Source: Silvimonas sp. JCM 19000
GTDB taxonomy: Bacteria; Pseudomonadota; Gammaproteobacteria; Burkholderiales; Chitinibacteraceae
DNA: 18,814 nt
Reading direction: 5' to 3'
Assembly (NCBI GenBank): GCA_001313065.1
Contig: BBFD01000043.1
Span: 1-18,814, forward strand
This document shows positions 1-10,456 of this stretch, one piece after another. Both the position numbers and the translations under genes were made by a program. The notes beneath the pieces are model-generated. The model did no database searches. It had not been told where the DNA came from and saw only the letters and a list, made by a program, of their open reading frames with translations. Position 1 is the first letter of the stretch, and every line of letters starts with the position of its first letter.

Positions 1-670
1 GCCATCCGGCGCCTGCAGCACGCTGTGCTGGCCGCTGTGGGACGCCACCCGGCTAAAACGACGCGTGCCGTGGTTGTAGAGATAGACGTCCTGCGGCGTG
101 GTGACCCATAGCCGACCCTGACGGTCGAAATTGATGTTCTCGGGTAGCGCGCTGCCAAAGCCGTCGGCTGCGTCAGCCTTGTGCCAATGCCCGTTGGCAA
201 AATGCAGCAGGCCCTTGGAGCCCGCCACCCACAGGCTGTTATCGATATCGCCGCTGATGCCATGCGCGCAAGAACCCCCGCTATAGCCGGTTTGCGCGCT
301 TTGATGGCTGAGATGGCGTGATGCAACAAGGACAACGCCTGGCCTTGCTCGTAGCAGATCCACAAATCGCCATCCGGCAGCGCGCTGAGGCTCGCGATTT
401 TTTCACTGAGCAGGGCCTCGCCCGGTGCGGGCTGGAAAGGCTGGGCCCGGATGCCGTCAAAGCGGTACAGCCCGGACATGCTGCCTATCCACAACCAACC
501 CTGGTTGTCCTCCGCCAGCGACCAGATTTCGCCCGGCATGCCGTCTTCGGCTGTCCAGCTGTCATGGCGATAATCGCGCAGGGTGGGCGTGTAGGCGGCG
601 TGGCCGGCGCGGCGCACAGTGCCAGGAACAGCGCCAGCAGGGGCGCAAGCAGTCGCTGCCAGCCGCTCAT
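1..670 (-). CDS. Beta-propeller sensor protein, N-terminal part (runs off left edge)
   Basis: The protein begins with a signal peptide (MSGWQRLLAPLLALFLALCA). Two-component-regulator propeller blades follow. The first is typical of the family: a D-x-W-T-A-E-D-G-M-P start, then W-L-W-I-G-S and G-L-Y-R-F-D-G. Further blades carry DLWICYEQG, SLWVAGSKGLLHF and RLWVTTPQDVYLY. In known proteins this propeller is a periplasmic sensor joined to a histidine kinase, GGDEF or HTH output. That part would lie beyond position 1 and cannot be seen. The start ATG overlaps the stop of the upstream gene (ATGA at 667-670), so the two are translationally coupled. Frame changes are needed near 606 (one C apparently missing) and near 301. 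I am sure of the propeller but not of the output. Confidence 0.8.
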
Positions 671-1856
671 TGTAAGGCCAGGCCAGGCGGTTCGCTGCCG
701 CGTTCGCGTAACAGGCAGGATTCGATGGCGTGACCGACCGAATACTGGATCTGATCCAGCATGGCGGCTGCGGCGGCATCGGGTGGATCAATAAACGCCA
801 GTTCCAGCACGCCGGTGGGGCCGCTGGTGCCGCGCAAAGGCAAAGCCACAATCGAGCGGGGGTGTTTTCGCCCAGTTGCGCCGCCAGCGGCACGTATTCA
901 TGCATATCGTCGCTCAGCCAGCCTGGCCGGGCGGCACTGCGCGCGGCATAGCCGGTGGCATAACTGGAGGCGGGCACGTGGCCGGGCTGGGTGCCAAAGA
1001 TGGCGACGCGGCGATAGCGCGCATGTTCGGTGGCGACGTACAAGGCCCCGGCCAGCGCACCGGTCCATTGCCCGACCAGCGCCAGCAGGGGCTGCGCCAC
1101 GGCGGCAAAGTCGTGCGCTTCAGAAAACAGGTGCGAGATCCGGCTCTGCGCATCGGCAATCTGGTCTTGCAGATGCAGCGCGTCGGCCTGCGCTGCGCCC
1201 GATTGCCCGGCCTGGGCCTGGGCGCTGGCAGGTAGCTGATCTGCTTGTGGCCACGCAGGGCAAATATCACCGCCAGCGCGGCAAAGCCCAGGGTCAGGCT
1301 GCCCAGCAGGCTGGCGATGGTGATGCCCATGCGCGAGTAATTGGCGGCGCGTTGTTCGCGTGCCCGATTGGCGATGCTGCCCAGTTCGGCCGCCATGCCG
1401 GTGACCGAGGGCGCGCCACCCCCGCGTTGCAGCGTGGGCACCACATCAAAGCCGTTGCGGCGCTGTTCCAGCAAGGGGTCCATCTCGCTGCGCCAGCGCA
1501 TCCAGCCGTTGATGACGTCGTCGGCGCGCGCCACTTGTTGCGCATCGTCGCCCAACAGCTCCCGCAACACGCGCAGTTTGCTGGCCGTGCGCTCCACCTC
1601 CACCGTATCGGCCAGCGCCGGGCTGGTGCTGTTGATCAGGTAATCGCGTTCGATGTTGTCGAGGTGATACACGTGCACCGCAATATTGGTGGAAAGCCGC
1701 GCGACCTCGGTGGTCTGGCCGACCACCACCAGCGAAAAAATACAAATAGCCCGCCACCGCCATGACGCAACACAAGGCGGCGCTGGCGACCAGCAGCGGC
1801 AGCACGATCAGATTGCGGAACGTGGTGTTAACGAAGGTATATGCGGGTTTGGTCAT
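667..1856 (-). CDS. Membrane sensor protein with CHASE3-like region and GAF domain, no output domain
   Basis: A protein of about 396 residues. TM helix 1 lies near residues 15-40 (LIVLPLLVASAALCCVMAVA). A helical periplasmic region follows (LDNIERDYLINST resembles CHASE3). TM2 is near residue 180 (ITIASLLGSLTLGFAALAVI), then a short Ala/Gln-rich coiled coil and a cytoplasmic GAF domain (ALAGALYVATEHARYRRVAI through IVALPLRGTSGPTGVLELAF). It stops about 40 residues after the GAF core with no kinase, GGDEF or EAL domain. The stop overlaps the start of the propeller gene, so the two products may work together. Frames must be joined at the A6 run 1735-1740 (5 expected), near 1228 and near 855. 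The start at 1856 is the Met directly before TM1; no strong ribosome site precedes it. CHASE3 is assigned by pattern only. Confidence 0.72.
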
Positions 1857-2122
1857 GGCAGACGCGTCGGGGGGCGAGCGTTTTTTTTCTATATTCCGGT
1901 GGCATAAGTCTACCGTTGCCCTGGTCGGTCTGGTTGTGTGCGATGTAATTGTTTGTGCAGCGCATCCGCCAAAAGAAAGACAACCCGTAGCGCTCCTGGC
2001 TGCGTGGCCGTGTTTGCCGCTGCAATATGCTGTGGTCAAGGCTGGCCGGAGTATGCATACCGCTGGCCCAATCCGGCGGTGTGGGTGTTTGATGGGCCGG
2101 GCAGCAAAGAAGGAAACACGCG

Positions 2123-3112
2123 GTGCTGGATCGAATCCGTCGGCTGTGGGCCGGCTTGCGCGATGGTGAGCGCAGCAACGAAGAAATCATCCTGTTGAGC
2201 CTGTGCGCCATCAGCATTCCCAGCATTCTGCCGTTTGGCATAGTGCGGCTGCTGACGGCCAGTTATGCCGCCGCCGTGGTGGATCTGACCATTGTGGGCG
2301 GCATGCTGGCAGTCATGGCACATGTCTGGCGCACCGGCCGCACCCGCCTGGCCAGCATGGTGATCTCGGGCATCTATTCGGTCGGCATGATCGTGATTGT
2401 TTATCTGCATGGCATCAGCGTGGTGTACTGGCTTATCCCACCATGGTGGCTTCGTTTTTTTACACTGCCGCCCAAACGCGCGCTGCTGATCAATCTGACC
2501 TCGCTGGCCTGCATTCTGGCCGTGCTGTTCAACGGCACCCATGCCATCACACTGGCGACTTTTGGCGTGACCGTGGCGCTGATCAATCTGTTTTCCTACA
2601 TCGTGTTTTACCGCACGCACTTGCAAGTCAAAGAGCTTAATCTGCGCGCCGAACGCGATTTTCTGACCGGCGCGGGCAACCGCCGCGCTTTGCAACGCAC
2701 GCTGATGGAATGTGCCGGCAGCAATGCGGCGTGCAGCTTGCTGTTGCTGGACATCGATCATTTCAAGCGCATCAATGACCAGTTTGGGCATACGGTGGGC
2801 GATGCCGTGCTGGTGTCGGTCAGCGCGTTGATCCACGCGCGCATTCGCGCCAACGACCGGCTGTTTCGTTACGGCGGCGAAGAGTTCCTGATCGTCGCCA
2901 AGGGCACGCCAGCCAGTGCAGCCAGTTGCCTGGCGGAAGATTTGCGCCAGTTGGTCGAACAAGCGGCCATGATCCAGCAGCAAACCGTCACGGTCTCGAT
3001 CGGCATTGCTACCTTGCGGGCCGGAGAGCCCATCAGCGCCTGGGTAGCCCGTGCCGACGAGCGTCTATACACCGCCAAGGCCGCAGGCCGTAACTGCATC
3101 GTTACCGGCTAG
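2123..3112 (+). CDS. Membrane-bound diguanylate cyclase (GGDEF)
   Basis: This 329-residue protein makes cyclic di-GMP from two GTP. It has about six hydrophobic helices in residues 20-165, with no N-terminal domain I can name. A linker (LQVKELNLRAERDFLTGAGN) leads to a full GGDEF domain from about residue 175. The metal-site motif LLLLDIDHFKRIND is near residue 210, and the active-site loop RYGGEEF is at 249-255. The inhibitory I-site RAND (242-245) sits exactly five residues before GGEEF, so product feedback inhibition is expected. The end has the usual ADERLYTAKAAGRN. I chose the GTG at 2123 because AAGAAGGA lies 8-10 nt upstream. It is one of the few genes here with no frame break. It is transcribed away from the sensor operon, which suggests a functional link. 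Confidence 0.93.
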   Translation: MLDRIRRLWAGLRDGERSNEEIILLSLCAISIPSILPFGIVRLLTASYAAAVVDLTIVGGMLAVMAHVWRTGRTRLASMVISGIYSVGMIVIVYLHGISVVYWLIPPWWLRFFTLPPKRALLINLTSLACILAVLFNGTHAITLATFGVTVALINLFSYIVFYRTHLQVKELNLRAERDFLTGAGNRRALQRTLMECAGSNAACSLLLLDIDHFKRINDQFGHTVGDAVLVSVSALIHARIRANDRLFRYGGEEFLIVAKGTPASAASCLAEDLRQLVEQAAMIQQQTVTVSIGIATLRAGEPISAWVARADERLYTAKAAGRNCIVTG

Positions 3113-3128
3113 CCCGCTACGGGCTGGC
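3108..3128 (+). terminator. Short hairpin at the end of the cyclase gene
   Basis: Arms GCTAGCCCG and CGGGCTGGC pair around a CTA loop with one mismatch, overlapping the stop codon of the cyclase gene. There is no T tract, so this is at best a weak or factor-dependent stop. It is recorded because the gap to the next gene (3113-3182) holds nothing else that I can see. Confidence 0.2.
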
Positions 3129-3182
3129 GCGGCGCGCTGCCATGCCATATAAACAAAGCCCTAACTGCCCGGGCAGAGTGTT

Positions 3183-4012
3183 ATGCATCGCGCCGTCCAC
3201 TTCAGTCTTCCGTTACCGTCCCCGCATGACCATTGGCGTGAACACGCCGCGCAATGGCAACAGATTGCGGCGCCCTTGCGGCCAGGGCCGGAAGACATTG
3301 CATTGATGCGCACGGGCCTGGACGTCGATCCCGCGGCCAATCGCGGTTTGTTGCTCGGCATGACGCAAGAGTTGTGGGGTCTGGGCGATATGACGGGCGT
3401 CGACCGCGATCCGGCCATGGTGCAACGCCGCCGCGCCCAGGCCGGCAGCAATGGCCAGGAAGTGCAGGCCGACTGGCGCGATCTGCCGTTCTCGCCGGCG
3501 CGCTTTGATTTTGCCGTGGGCGATGGCGCTTTGAACAATGTTGATTACAGCGACGAATACCGGCTGGTGCTCAGCCAGCTGACCCGTGTGTTGCGGCCGC
3601 GGGGACGGGTGGCGTTGCGGGTGTTTGTGCGGCCCGAAGCCGCTGAAAGCATGCGCGATGTTTTTACCGCGGCGCGGGCGGGCGCAATCGGATCGTTTCA
3701 TGCCTTCAAGTGGCGCCTGGCCATGGCGCTGTGCAGCGCGCAGGGCGATGCCAATATCGCCGTGGCTGACATCCATCATTATTTTGCTGAACATGCGCCC
3801 GACCGTGACGAACTGGCCGCGCGCGCTGGCTGGCCACGCCCGGTGCTCGATACTATCGATGTGTATGCGCAATCGACGCTGGTTTACAGCTTTCCCACAC
3901 TGGCCGAAGTCCGCGCCTGCTATGACCAGGCTGGCAGGAAATCAGCGTCGCACACGGTCAGTACGAACTGGCCGAGCGCTGTCCGGTGCTGGTTCTGCAA
4001 AAGCGGATCTAG
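3183..4012 (+). CDS. Class I SAM-dependent methyltransferase
   Basis: A protein of about 276 residues. Motif I is the LLLGMTQELWGL type, followed by the acidic residue after strand 2 in MTGVDRDPAMV. Then come the D-W-R-D-L-P-F motif that contacts adenine, the strand-4 motif FDFAVGDGALNNVDY and the post-motif LRPRGRVALRVFVRP. This variant of motif I (LLLGMT rather than E-x-G-x-G-x-G) occurs in a subgroup of class I methyltransferases of unknown substrate. One base appears to be missing near 3931. The end then reads WQEISVAHGQYELAERCP and stops with TAG at 4010-4012, 2 nt before the next gene. That spacing, in one strand and one unit, suggests the two enzymes modify the same compound. The ribosome site before ATG 3183 is weak. 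Confidence 0.85.
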
Positions 4013-4014
4013 CG

Positions 4015-5318
4015 ATGGCGCTGGCTAAGGCGCTGGCAGCGCAAATGCAGACGCTGGCGCAATCCGAAGCATGGTCGGCCGAGGCTTTGCGCGCTTGCAG
4101 TCCGCGCGCTTGCGTCTGCTGTTGCAACACGCTGCGGCGCATACCACCCAACTGCCACAACGTCTGCGCAGCGCCGGGCTGACCGTGGCCGATATCGACC
4201 GCGTCGACACGCTGCCCCATTTGCCGTTATTGCCGCGCCGCACCTTGCAGCAACAGGCGCATCGTTGCTGGCCGATGTGTTGCGCCCGAGCATGGCCCCA
4301 CCGGCGTGGTCAAAAAACGTCGGGCTCGACCGGCGAACCGGTCAGCGTTACGCGCACCGCCATCAATCAGTTGATGTGGCTGGCGTTTACCCTGCGTGAG
4401 CATCTGTGGCAGGAGCGCGATTTTAGCGGGCGGCTGGCGGCGATCCGTGCCAACCTGGCCGGCACGGGCCCGGTCTGCACGCCCGATTGGGGCCAGCCGG
4501 TTAACTTGTTGTATCGCTCCGGGCCGGGCTTTGCCTTACCGATCAATACGCCGATCAACGCGCAAATGGCGTGGCTGAGCGCGGTCCAACCGCATTATCT
4601 GCTGACTATCCCAACAATCTGGCGGCTTTGCTGGATGAGCCCGAGCGCGGCGCCTTCCGCGCGCTGCGCCAGGTACGCACGCTGGGCGAAACCTTGAGTC
4701 CGGCTTTGCGCCAACGCGTACAGGCTGAACTGGGCGTGAGCGTGGCCGATACCTATAGCTCGCAAGAACTGGGCGTGCTGGCCATCCAGTGCCCCTTGAG
4801 CGGGCTGTATCACGTGATGGATGAAGCTACATCGTGGAAATCCTGCGCCCGGACAACACGCCGTGTGCCGTCGGTGAAACCGGCCGCGTGGTGGTGACCG
4901 ATCTGCATAACTACGCCATGCCCTTGATACGTTACGACATCGGCGATTACGCCACGCCGGGGCCGCGCTGCGCTTGCGGTCGGGCCCATACCACTTTGAG
5001 TGCGATTGCCGGGCGCGAACGCAATTTATTACGCATCGGCAATCAACGTTATTGGCCGTTGGTAGGGTTTCATTCTTTTCGCGATATTGCGCCGATTATT
5101 CAGTACCAATTGCTGCAACACAGTGAGCAATTGATCGAGGTACGGCTGGTTTGCGCCACGCCTTTGAATAGCGCGCAACAACAAGCTTTAACCACGGTCA
5201 TCCAGCAGCTTTAGGCCATCCATTCCAGTTGCAATTCGTGCAATTTGATGATCGTTTGCCGCTGTCAAGTAATGGCAAATTTGAAGAATTTGTCTGTTTG
5301 ATTTGTCAGCCAGACTAG
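4015..5318 (+). CDS. PaaK/CapK-like adenylate-forming enzyme (acyl-CoA ligase type)
   Basis: About 435 residues after joining frames, the usual length for phenylacetate-CoA-ligase-like proteins (COG1541 type). These activate a carboxylic acid as acyl-AMP. Family motifs appear in order: ATP loop TSGSTGEPV, then DTYSSQELGVLAIQCP (the Y-S-x-E-x-G core), VVVTDLHNYAMPLIRYDIGD (the aspartate binding ribose), GRERNLLRIG, and the C-terminal catalytic-lysine motif LPLSSNGKFEEF. At least seven indels lie near 4094, 4258, 4295, 4309-4314 (A run), 4611, 4824 and 5213. All are repaired by one or two bases, and no catalytic motif is lost. The start at 4015 follows the methyltransferase stop by 2 nt. The last third is visibly more AT-rich than its neighbours. 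The substrate is unknown; phenylacetate itself is unlikely, because no paa genes are seen. Confidence 0.8.
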
Positions 5319-5454
5319 CGGTAGCCAGCGGCTTGGCGAACTTGAAAATTGTCGCCAATACTCCGGTACACAGCCGTACATAAGAATAAACCGTTACTGC
5401 ATCCGTTTGATCCTGGGCGTCGGAAATCCCTTGTTTTCTACGTAGAGAGAAGCC

Positions 5455-8400
5455 ATGAGAACCCGCTCGTCCGCGTTTCGGCTGTCGCCGATCAATTCCG
5501 TTTTGTCCGCCGCTTTTGTCGGCCTGGTGTCCACCGCCGCCTACGGCGCACCATGCCCGGCCCCGGCTTCCAACGATCTGTCGCTGAACAACGTAACCAC
5601 CGATGCCGGTTGCTCGGTGGCGCCCACGGATGTCACTTCGGTTGAAATCACCAATGGCAGCGTGGTGCAGGGAGATCTCAACAACGCGGGCGAAGTTTCC
5701 AGCGTGGGCCCCGATCTGGCGCTGATCGTCGATTCATCGCAGATTCAGGCAGCGTGATCAATAACGGCAATATCACCGAGCGTAGCGGGTCTTCCAGCTC
5801 GGGTGGCGGGGCGCGCATTACCAATAGCCAGATTGGCGGCAATATCATCAATACCGGCAGCATCCACACCACGTTTCAGGCGATTAACATCAATGACGAT
5901 CCGGCTGGCCTGCTGATCGACAATTCGTCCGTGACGGGTGATTTTTTTCCAATAGCGGCTCAATGACGCAGGCTAATAACGCCGACACGCTGCATATTGC
6001 CAACGGCAGCAGCATAGGCGCGTTGCGCAATGAAAGCGGTGGCGTGATCGATAACGCGTATATCGCCGTGCATGTGGATTCCAATTCCACCGTGCAGAGC
6101 GGCTTTTATAACAACGGATCGATACACGGGCAGGAAGCGGTTTATTTTGATAACGCGACCATCAGCAACGGCGGCTTGCTTAATGACATCAACGGCCAGA
6201 TCAGCGGCGATTCGCACGGGTTTTATCTGCTGGGCAGCAATATCACCGGCGACGTAGTCAACCACGGCAGCATCGATGGCTCGGAAGGCGCCATCGTGTT
6301 GAACAACAACACGACCTTGCACGGCGGCATTAGCAATACCGGCACGCTGCATTCGGACTGGCCAGGCTCGGCGGCGGTGCAGGTGGATAGCTCCACCGTG
6401 GATGGCAATATCGCCAACTCGGGCACGATTACGGCGCTGGATGGCGCGGGCATTGCCGTTACCGGCCAGAGCACCACCGGGGTGATCAGCAATGCGGTTA
6501 ACAGCAGCATCAACGGCAACGCCAACGGCATCTACCTGAACAACAGCACCACCGGCAATATCGATAACAGCGGCACGATTACCTCGGCCAATGGCGCGGG
6601 GGTGTATTTGCAAAACAACGGTAACGCCAACCAGATTCTTAACCGCACCGGCGGCAGCATCACCGGGGCGGATTACGGCATTGAACTGGCGCAAAGCCAG
6701 ACGGGTTCCATCGAAAACAGCGGCACCATTTCCGGTGCCAATGCCGCCATTCTGTTAAGCGACAACTCCACCGTGGCGGGCGGCATCCTCAACAACGGCA
6801 CGATCAACGGCACCGGGCGCGGCATCATGGTGGACACCTCCGCCACCGGCGCCATCGACAACCTGTCCGGCGGCACCATTGCGGTTACCGACTACGGCAT
6901 TCTGGTGACCGGTACCGGCGCAACGGTGACCGGCAATATCAGCAACGAAGGCCATATCAGCGGCAGCAGCGGCATCTGGCTGGCCGACGGCGCCACCCAG
7001 ACCGGCGATATCAACAATAGCGGCACCATCGCCATCACCCACACCGGCAATAACAACAACGGTTTCTCGGCCACCGCCATTGAAATCGGCGGCGTCAGCA
7101 ATCAGGCCGTCACCCTGGACGGCAGTATCAACAACAGCGGCCAGATCACCTCGGATCAGGCCGGTATCTTTGCGGTGGGCGCGGCCACCATCACCGGTTC
7201 GATCACCAATAGCGGCAGCATCAACGCCGCCATTGCAGGCATGGGCGCCACCAGCAGCGTGGTGAACAGCGTGGCCAACACCGCCTTGATTCAGGGCGAT
7301 GTGGTCAACACCAGCACCGGCACCATCCAGGGCACCGGCTACGGCATTGCGCTGGTGCAGGCGGGTGTGGATGGCAATGTGCTGAATCAGGCACCATCAA
7401 CGTCGGCCAGGGCGGCATGTGGCTGGCCGGGCATGTGGGCGGTACGGCGTCCAATAGCGGCAGCATTACGTCTACTAACGGCGTGGGCTTGCTGATCAGC
7501 AATAACGCGGTGCTGGACCAGAGCTTTAGCAATACCGGCTCCATTACCGGGGTAGAGGGCGCGGAGGTGGGGCCATCCACGCTCAATGGCGATCTGGTGA
7601 ATAGCGGCAGCATTACCGGCACTGCGGTTGGGCTGGATATCAACGGTGCCACCATCAACGGCCACGTGATCAACAGCGGCACCATTACCGGGACGCAAGC
7701 ATTGGTGATCGCCAGCAGCAACACGCCGCTGACGGTCGACAACACCGGCACGTTGGCGGGCGCGGTGGAGCTGGGTAATGCCACGCTTAACCTGAATGCC
7801 GGCGCGGTGACGGGGGCGATTACCGGTACCGGTTCCACCGTCAATATCAATACCGCTACGCCGCGCAAAACACCATCAGCACCGGCACACTGAATGTCGC
7901 CAGCGGGCAATCGCTGACCACGGGCTTTGCTGTGACCGCCACCAATGGCGTCAACAACGATGGAAGCTTGAGCAGCAGCGCCTTGATCGATGCGGCCGTC
8001 ACCAATGCCAGCGGCAGCGCGCTGAATCTGAATGGCGGTACTGCACGCGTGACCGGCGCCATCAATGGGGGGCTGGTCAATATCAACGGTAACTTCAGCA
8101 CCGAAAACACCATCAGCGCCGACGACGTCACCGTGGCCAGCGGCGCCACGCTGACTCAAGCCAATGTGCTCACCACGCCGACCTTGCATAACAGCGGCAC
8201 TGTGCTCAGTACGGCCTTGATTGATGGCGCGGTCGCGAATGCAGATGGAGCGAGCCTGAACCTCGGTACCGGCTCTCGCGTGACCGGCGCAGTAACGGGC
8301 AGCGGCGCCACGGTGAATGTGCTGAGCGATTTCAGCAGCGAAAACACCATCGCCGCCAACGCCGTCAATGTGAATAGCGGTGCAACCCTCACGCTCGCCA

Positions 8401-10362
8401 ATGATCTGACCGCGCCCACCGTCAACAACAGCGGCAGCATCAGCAACTCGGCCGCCATCAATGGCGCCGTGGTAGGCGCCGATGGCAGCACGCTGACGCT
8501 GGAGGGCGCCAACAGCCGGGTGACTGGTGCCATTAGCGGTGCGGGTTCCAGCGTGGTGGTGAACGGCACTTTCTCGACTGACAACAGCATCAATGTCGCA
8601 CGCTCAGCGTGGGCGCGGATGGCGTATTCAATGTGGATGAAAGCGTGACCACCGCCAACGGCATCAGCAACGCCGGCACGCTGAACAACAGCGCCGTCCT
8701 CAGTAGCGCCGTGGCTTTGAATGGCGGCACGCTTAATCTGATTGGCAATAGCGCACGCGTGACCGGCGCGGTGACGGGCACGGCGGGATCGGTGATTAAC
8801 GTCAATGGCAACTACACCACCGAAAACGCCTTTGGCGCCGACACGCTGAATATCGCCAACGGCGTCGTCTTTAATGCGCGGCATGCGCTGGGCGCGACTA
8901 CCGCGCTCAACAACAACGGCACGCTGGATGTGCGCGCCGCCACCCCGATCAGCCTGACCGGCAACTATGTGCAAAGCGCCAGCGGCATTTACAGCATGGA
9001 GGCGCAATCCAATAGCCAGTACGGCCGGCTTAATGTGAGCGGCACCGCCAGCTTGCCCGCCAATGCCAATATCTTTGTCGATGTGACTTCGGGTGCCAGC
9101 CTTACCAACGGCGTCTTGCCCGGCGTGATTACTTCAAGCGGGCTGACGGCATCCACCTTTAACGTGACCGACAATAGCGTGCTGTTCGACTTTACCGGTG
9201 TCATCAACGGCAACAACGTCGATCTGGATGTGAAACGGGGCTTGTCGGTGACGCAAGTGGCCCAGAACGCCAGCAACAGTCCCGCGATCGGCGCGGCCGG
9301 TGCGCTGGACGCCATCATCGCGCAAGGCGCAACCGGTGATATGGCGCATGTGATCAATCAGTTGGGCGGGCTCACCAGCCAGGATCAGTCAACAAAGCCG
9401 TCACGCAAATGCTGCCGCTGGTGGCGGGCGGCACCACCTCAGCCACGGCCATGACGCTTAACCTGACCGACCGCGTGGTGCAGGCGCGCATCGAAAGCCA
9501 ACGCGGTTTGTCGGCGGGCGATGGCTATGTGACTGAGCGCGAAATGTGGGTCAAGCCGTTTGGCTCATGGGCGGATCAGAAGGGCGATTATGACGTGGCG
9601 GGTTATAACGCCGACAGCGCCGGTTTGATCATCGGCGTGGATGGCGGCCTGAGCGACAAAGACCGCGCGGGCGTGGCGTTTACCTATGCCCACACACACG
9701 TCAGCGGTGACAGCACCGATGCGCCGCAATCTGCCAGCATCAACAACTATCAGTTGATGGGCTACGGCAGCCACAGCATCAAACCGGGCACGGATCTGAG
9801 CTGGCAAGTGGATTACGGTCGCAACCATACCAGCGGTAATCGCGGCATTTATTTTGGCGATATCAACCGCACCGCCGACAGCAGTTACGACGGTTGGAAC
9901 GCCCACGTCGCGCCGGGATAGGCCAGAACATGCCGCTCAACGCCAAGACCAATATCACCCCCTCGGTGCGACTGGATTACCGCACCGTGCACAACGAGGC
10001 TACACCGAAACCGGGGCCGATGCGCTGAACCTGCATGTGGATGACCAGAGCACCAACGAGCTGCTGCTGTCCACCGACGCCAAGCTGTATCAAACCATCA
10101 ATGATGAATTGTCATGGACCGCCAACTTTGGCGTGGGTTATGACTTGCTATCGAAGCAGGCCCAGGTAACGTCGACCTTTGTCGGCGGCGGCCCGGCCTT
10201 TGTGACCTATGGCTGAATCCGTCGCCATGGCTGTTCCGCGGCGGCGCAGGCCTGGTGCTGCACAAGAGCAACGGGCTCGAAGTAACGGCACGTTATGACG
10301 GCGAAGGGCATAAGGACTTCTACAACCAGACGGTATCGCTGAAGTTGCGCAAAGACTTTTAA
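5455..10362 (+). CDS. Large autotransporter (type V secretion), repeat-rich passenger and C-terminal beta-barrel
   Basis: About 1,635 residues. A signal peptide (to about AAYGA) is followed by a mature N-terminus with two cysteines (A-P-C-P and D-A-G-C-S). The passenger, about 1,250 residues, is rich in Gly, Asn, Ser and Thr and has the look of a stacked beta-helix. It first has many short G-x-I-x-N-S-G-T-I units, then four repeats of about 79 residues. From near 9390 an autotransporter barrel begins (LNLTDRVVQARIESQRG, then MWVKPFGSWADQKGDYDVAG). It ends in VSLKLRKDF, whose terminal Phe is the usual signal for the BAM complex. AGAGAGAAG before ATG 5455 is the ribosome site. Nine frame breaks are needed (near 5748, 5942-5948, 7390, 7858, 8597, 9389, 9917, 9998 and 10212). 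The passenger probably acts in adhesion or biofilm; no protease or lipase motif is visible. Confidence 0.9.
5754..7790 (+). repeat. Short beta-helix-type repeats in the autotransporter passenger
   Basis: The coding sequence repeats units such as I-x-N-S-G-T-I-x-(G/A), alternating with G-I-x-L or G-I-x-V. Examples are GNIANSGTITALDGAGIAV, GNIDNSGTITSANGAGVYL and GSIENSGTISGANAAILLS. Two phrases alternate: an NSGTI rung and a rung ending in a hydrophobic strand. This is the expected pattern of coils in a right-handed beta-helix. At DNA level the copies are only moderately similar. Confidence 0.75.
8046..8990 (+). repeat. Four ~79-residue repeats in the distal passenger
   Basis: RVTGA begins each unit, at 8046, 8277, 8517 and 8756 (steps of 231, 240 and 239 nt). 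Each unit runs through a V-x-V-N-G-x-F-S-T-E-N-T-I phrase, a V-x-S-G-A-T-L phrase, an N-S-G-x-L-S-x-S-A-L-I phrase and an L-N-L turn. A decayed extra copy without RVTGA starts near 7803 (AVTGAITGTGSTVNINTAT). Copies are diverged, so this is an old duplication. Confidence 0.72.
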
Positions 10363-10409
10363 GCGCAGGGCAGGGCGCTTGCTGCGCCCGGCACTCAAGG
10401 CAGCAAACG

Positions 10410-10456
10410 GCCCCCGCGGCTCCGGATGATTGGAGCGCGGGGGCTGTGTTTTTTTT
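10410..10456 (+). terminator. Rho-independent terminator of the autotransporter gene
   Basis: A GC-rich stem (GCCCCCGCGGCTCC with GGAGCGCGGGGGC, one bulged G, 8-nt loop) is followed within five bases by eight T (10449-10456). It lies 48 nt after the TAA of the autotransporter gene. This is the strongest terminator in the window. Confidence 0.88.

Noticed and set aside
761..1765. Long plus-strand open frame opposite the GAF sensor gene
   Set aside because: Composition is Ala/Arg/Gly-rich with no motif, while the minus strand carries TM helices and a GAF domain.
1881..1888. T8 run as a terminator
   Set aside because: No stem precedes it on either strand and it lies in the upstream region of the sensor operon.
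4015..5318. Calling the adenylating enzyme a pseudogene
   Set aside because: All motifs, including the last lysine loop, are intact once single bases are corrected, and genes elsewhere in the window show the same kind of damage.
5343..5371. TTGAAA with GGTACA 17 bp later as an autotransporter promoter
   Set aside because: The -10 matches consensus at only two or so positions; not strong enough to list.
5960..9007. Several minus-strand open frames opposite the autotransporter
   Set aside because: They mirror the repeated Asn/Gly/Thr codons of the passenger and change frame where the real gene does not need to. No start signals or domains were seen.
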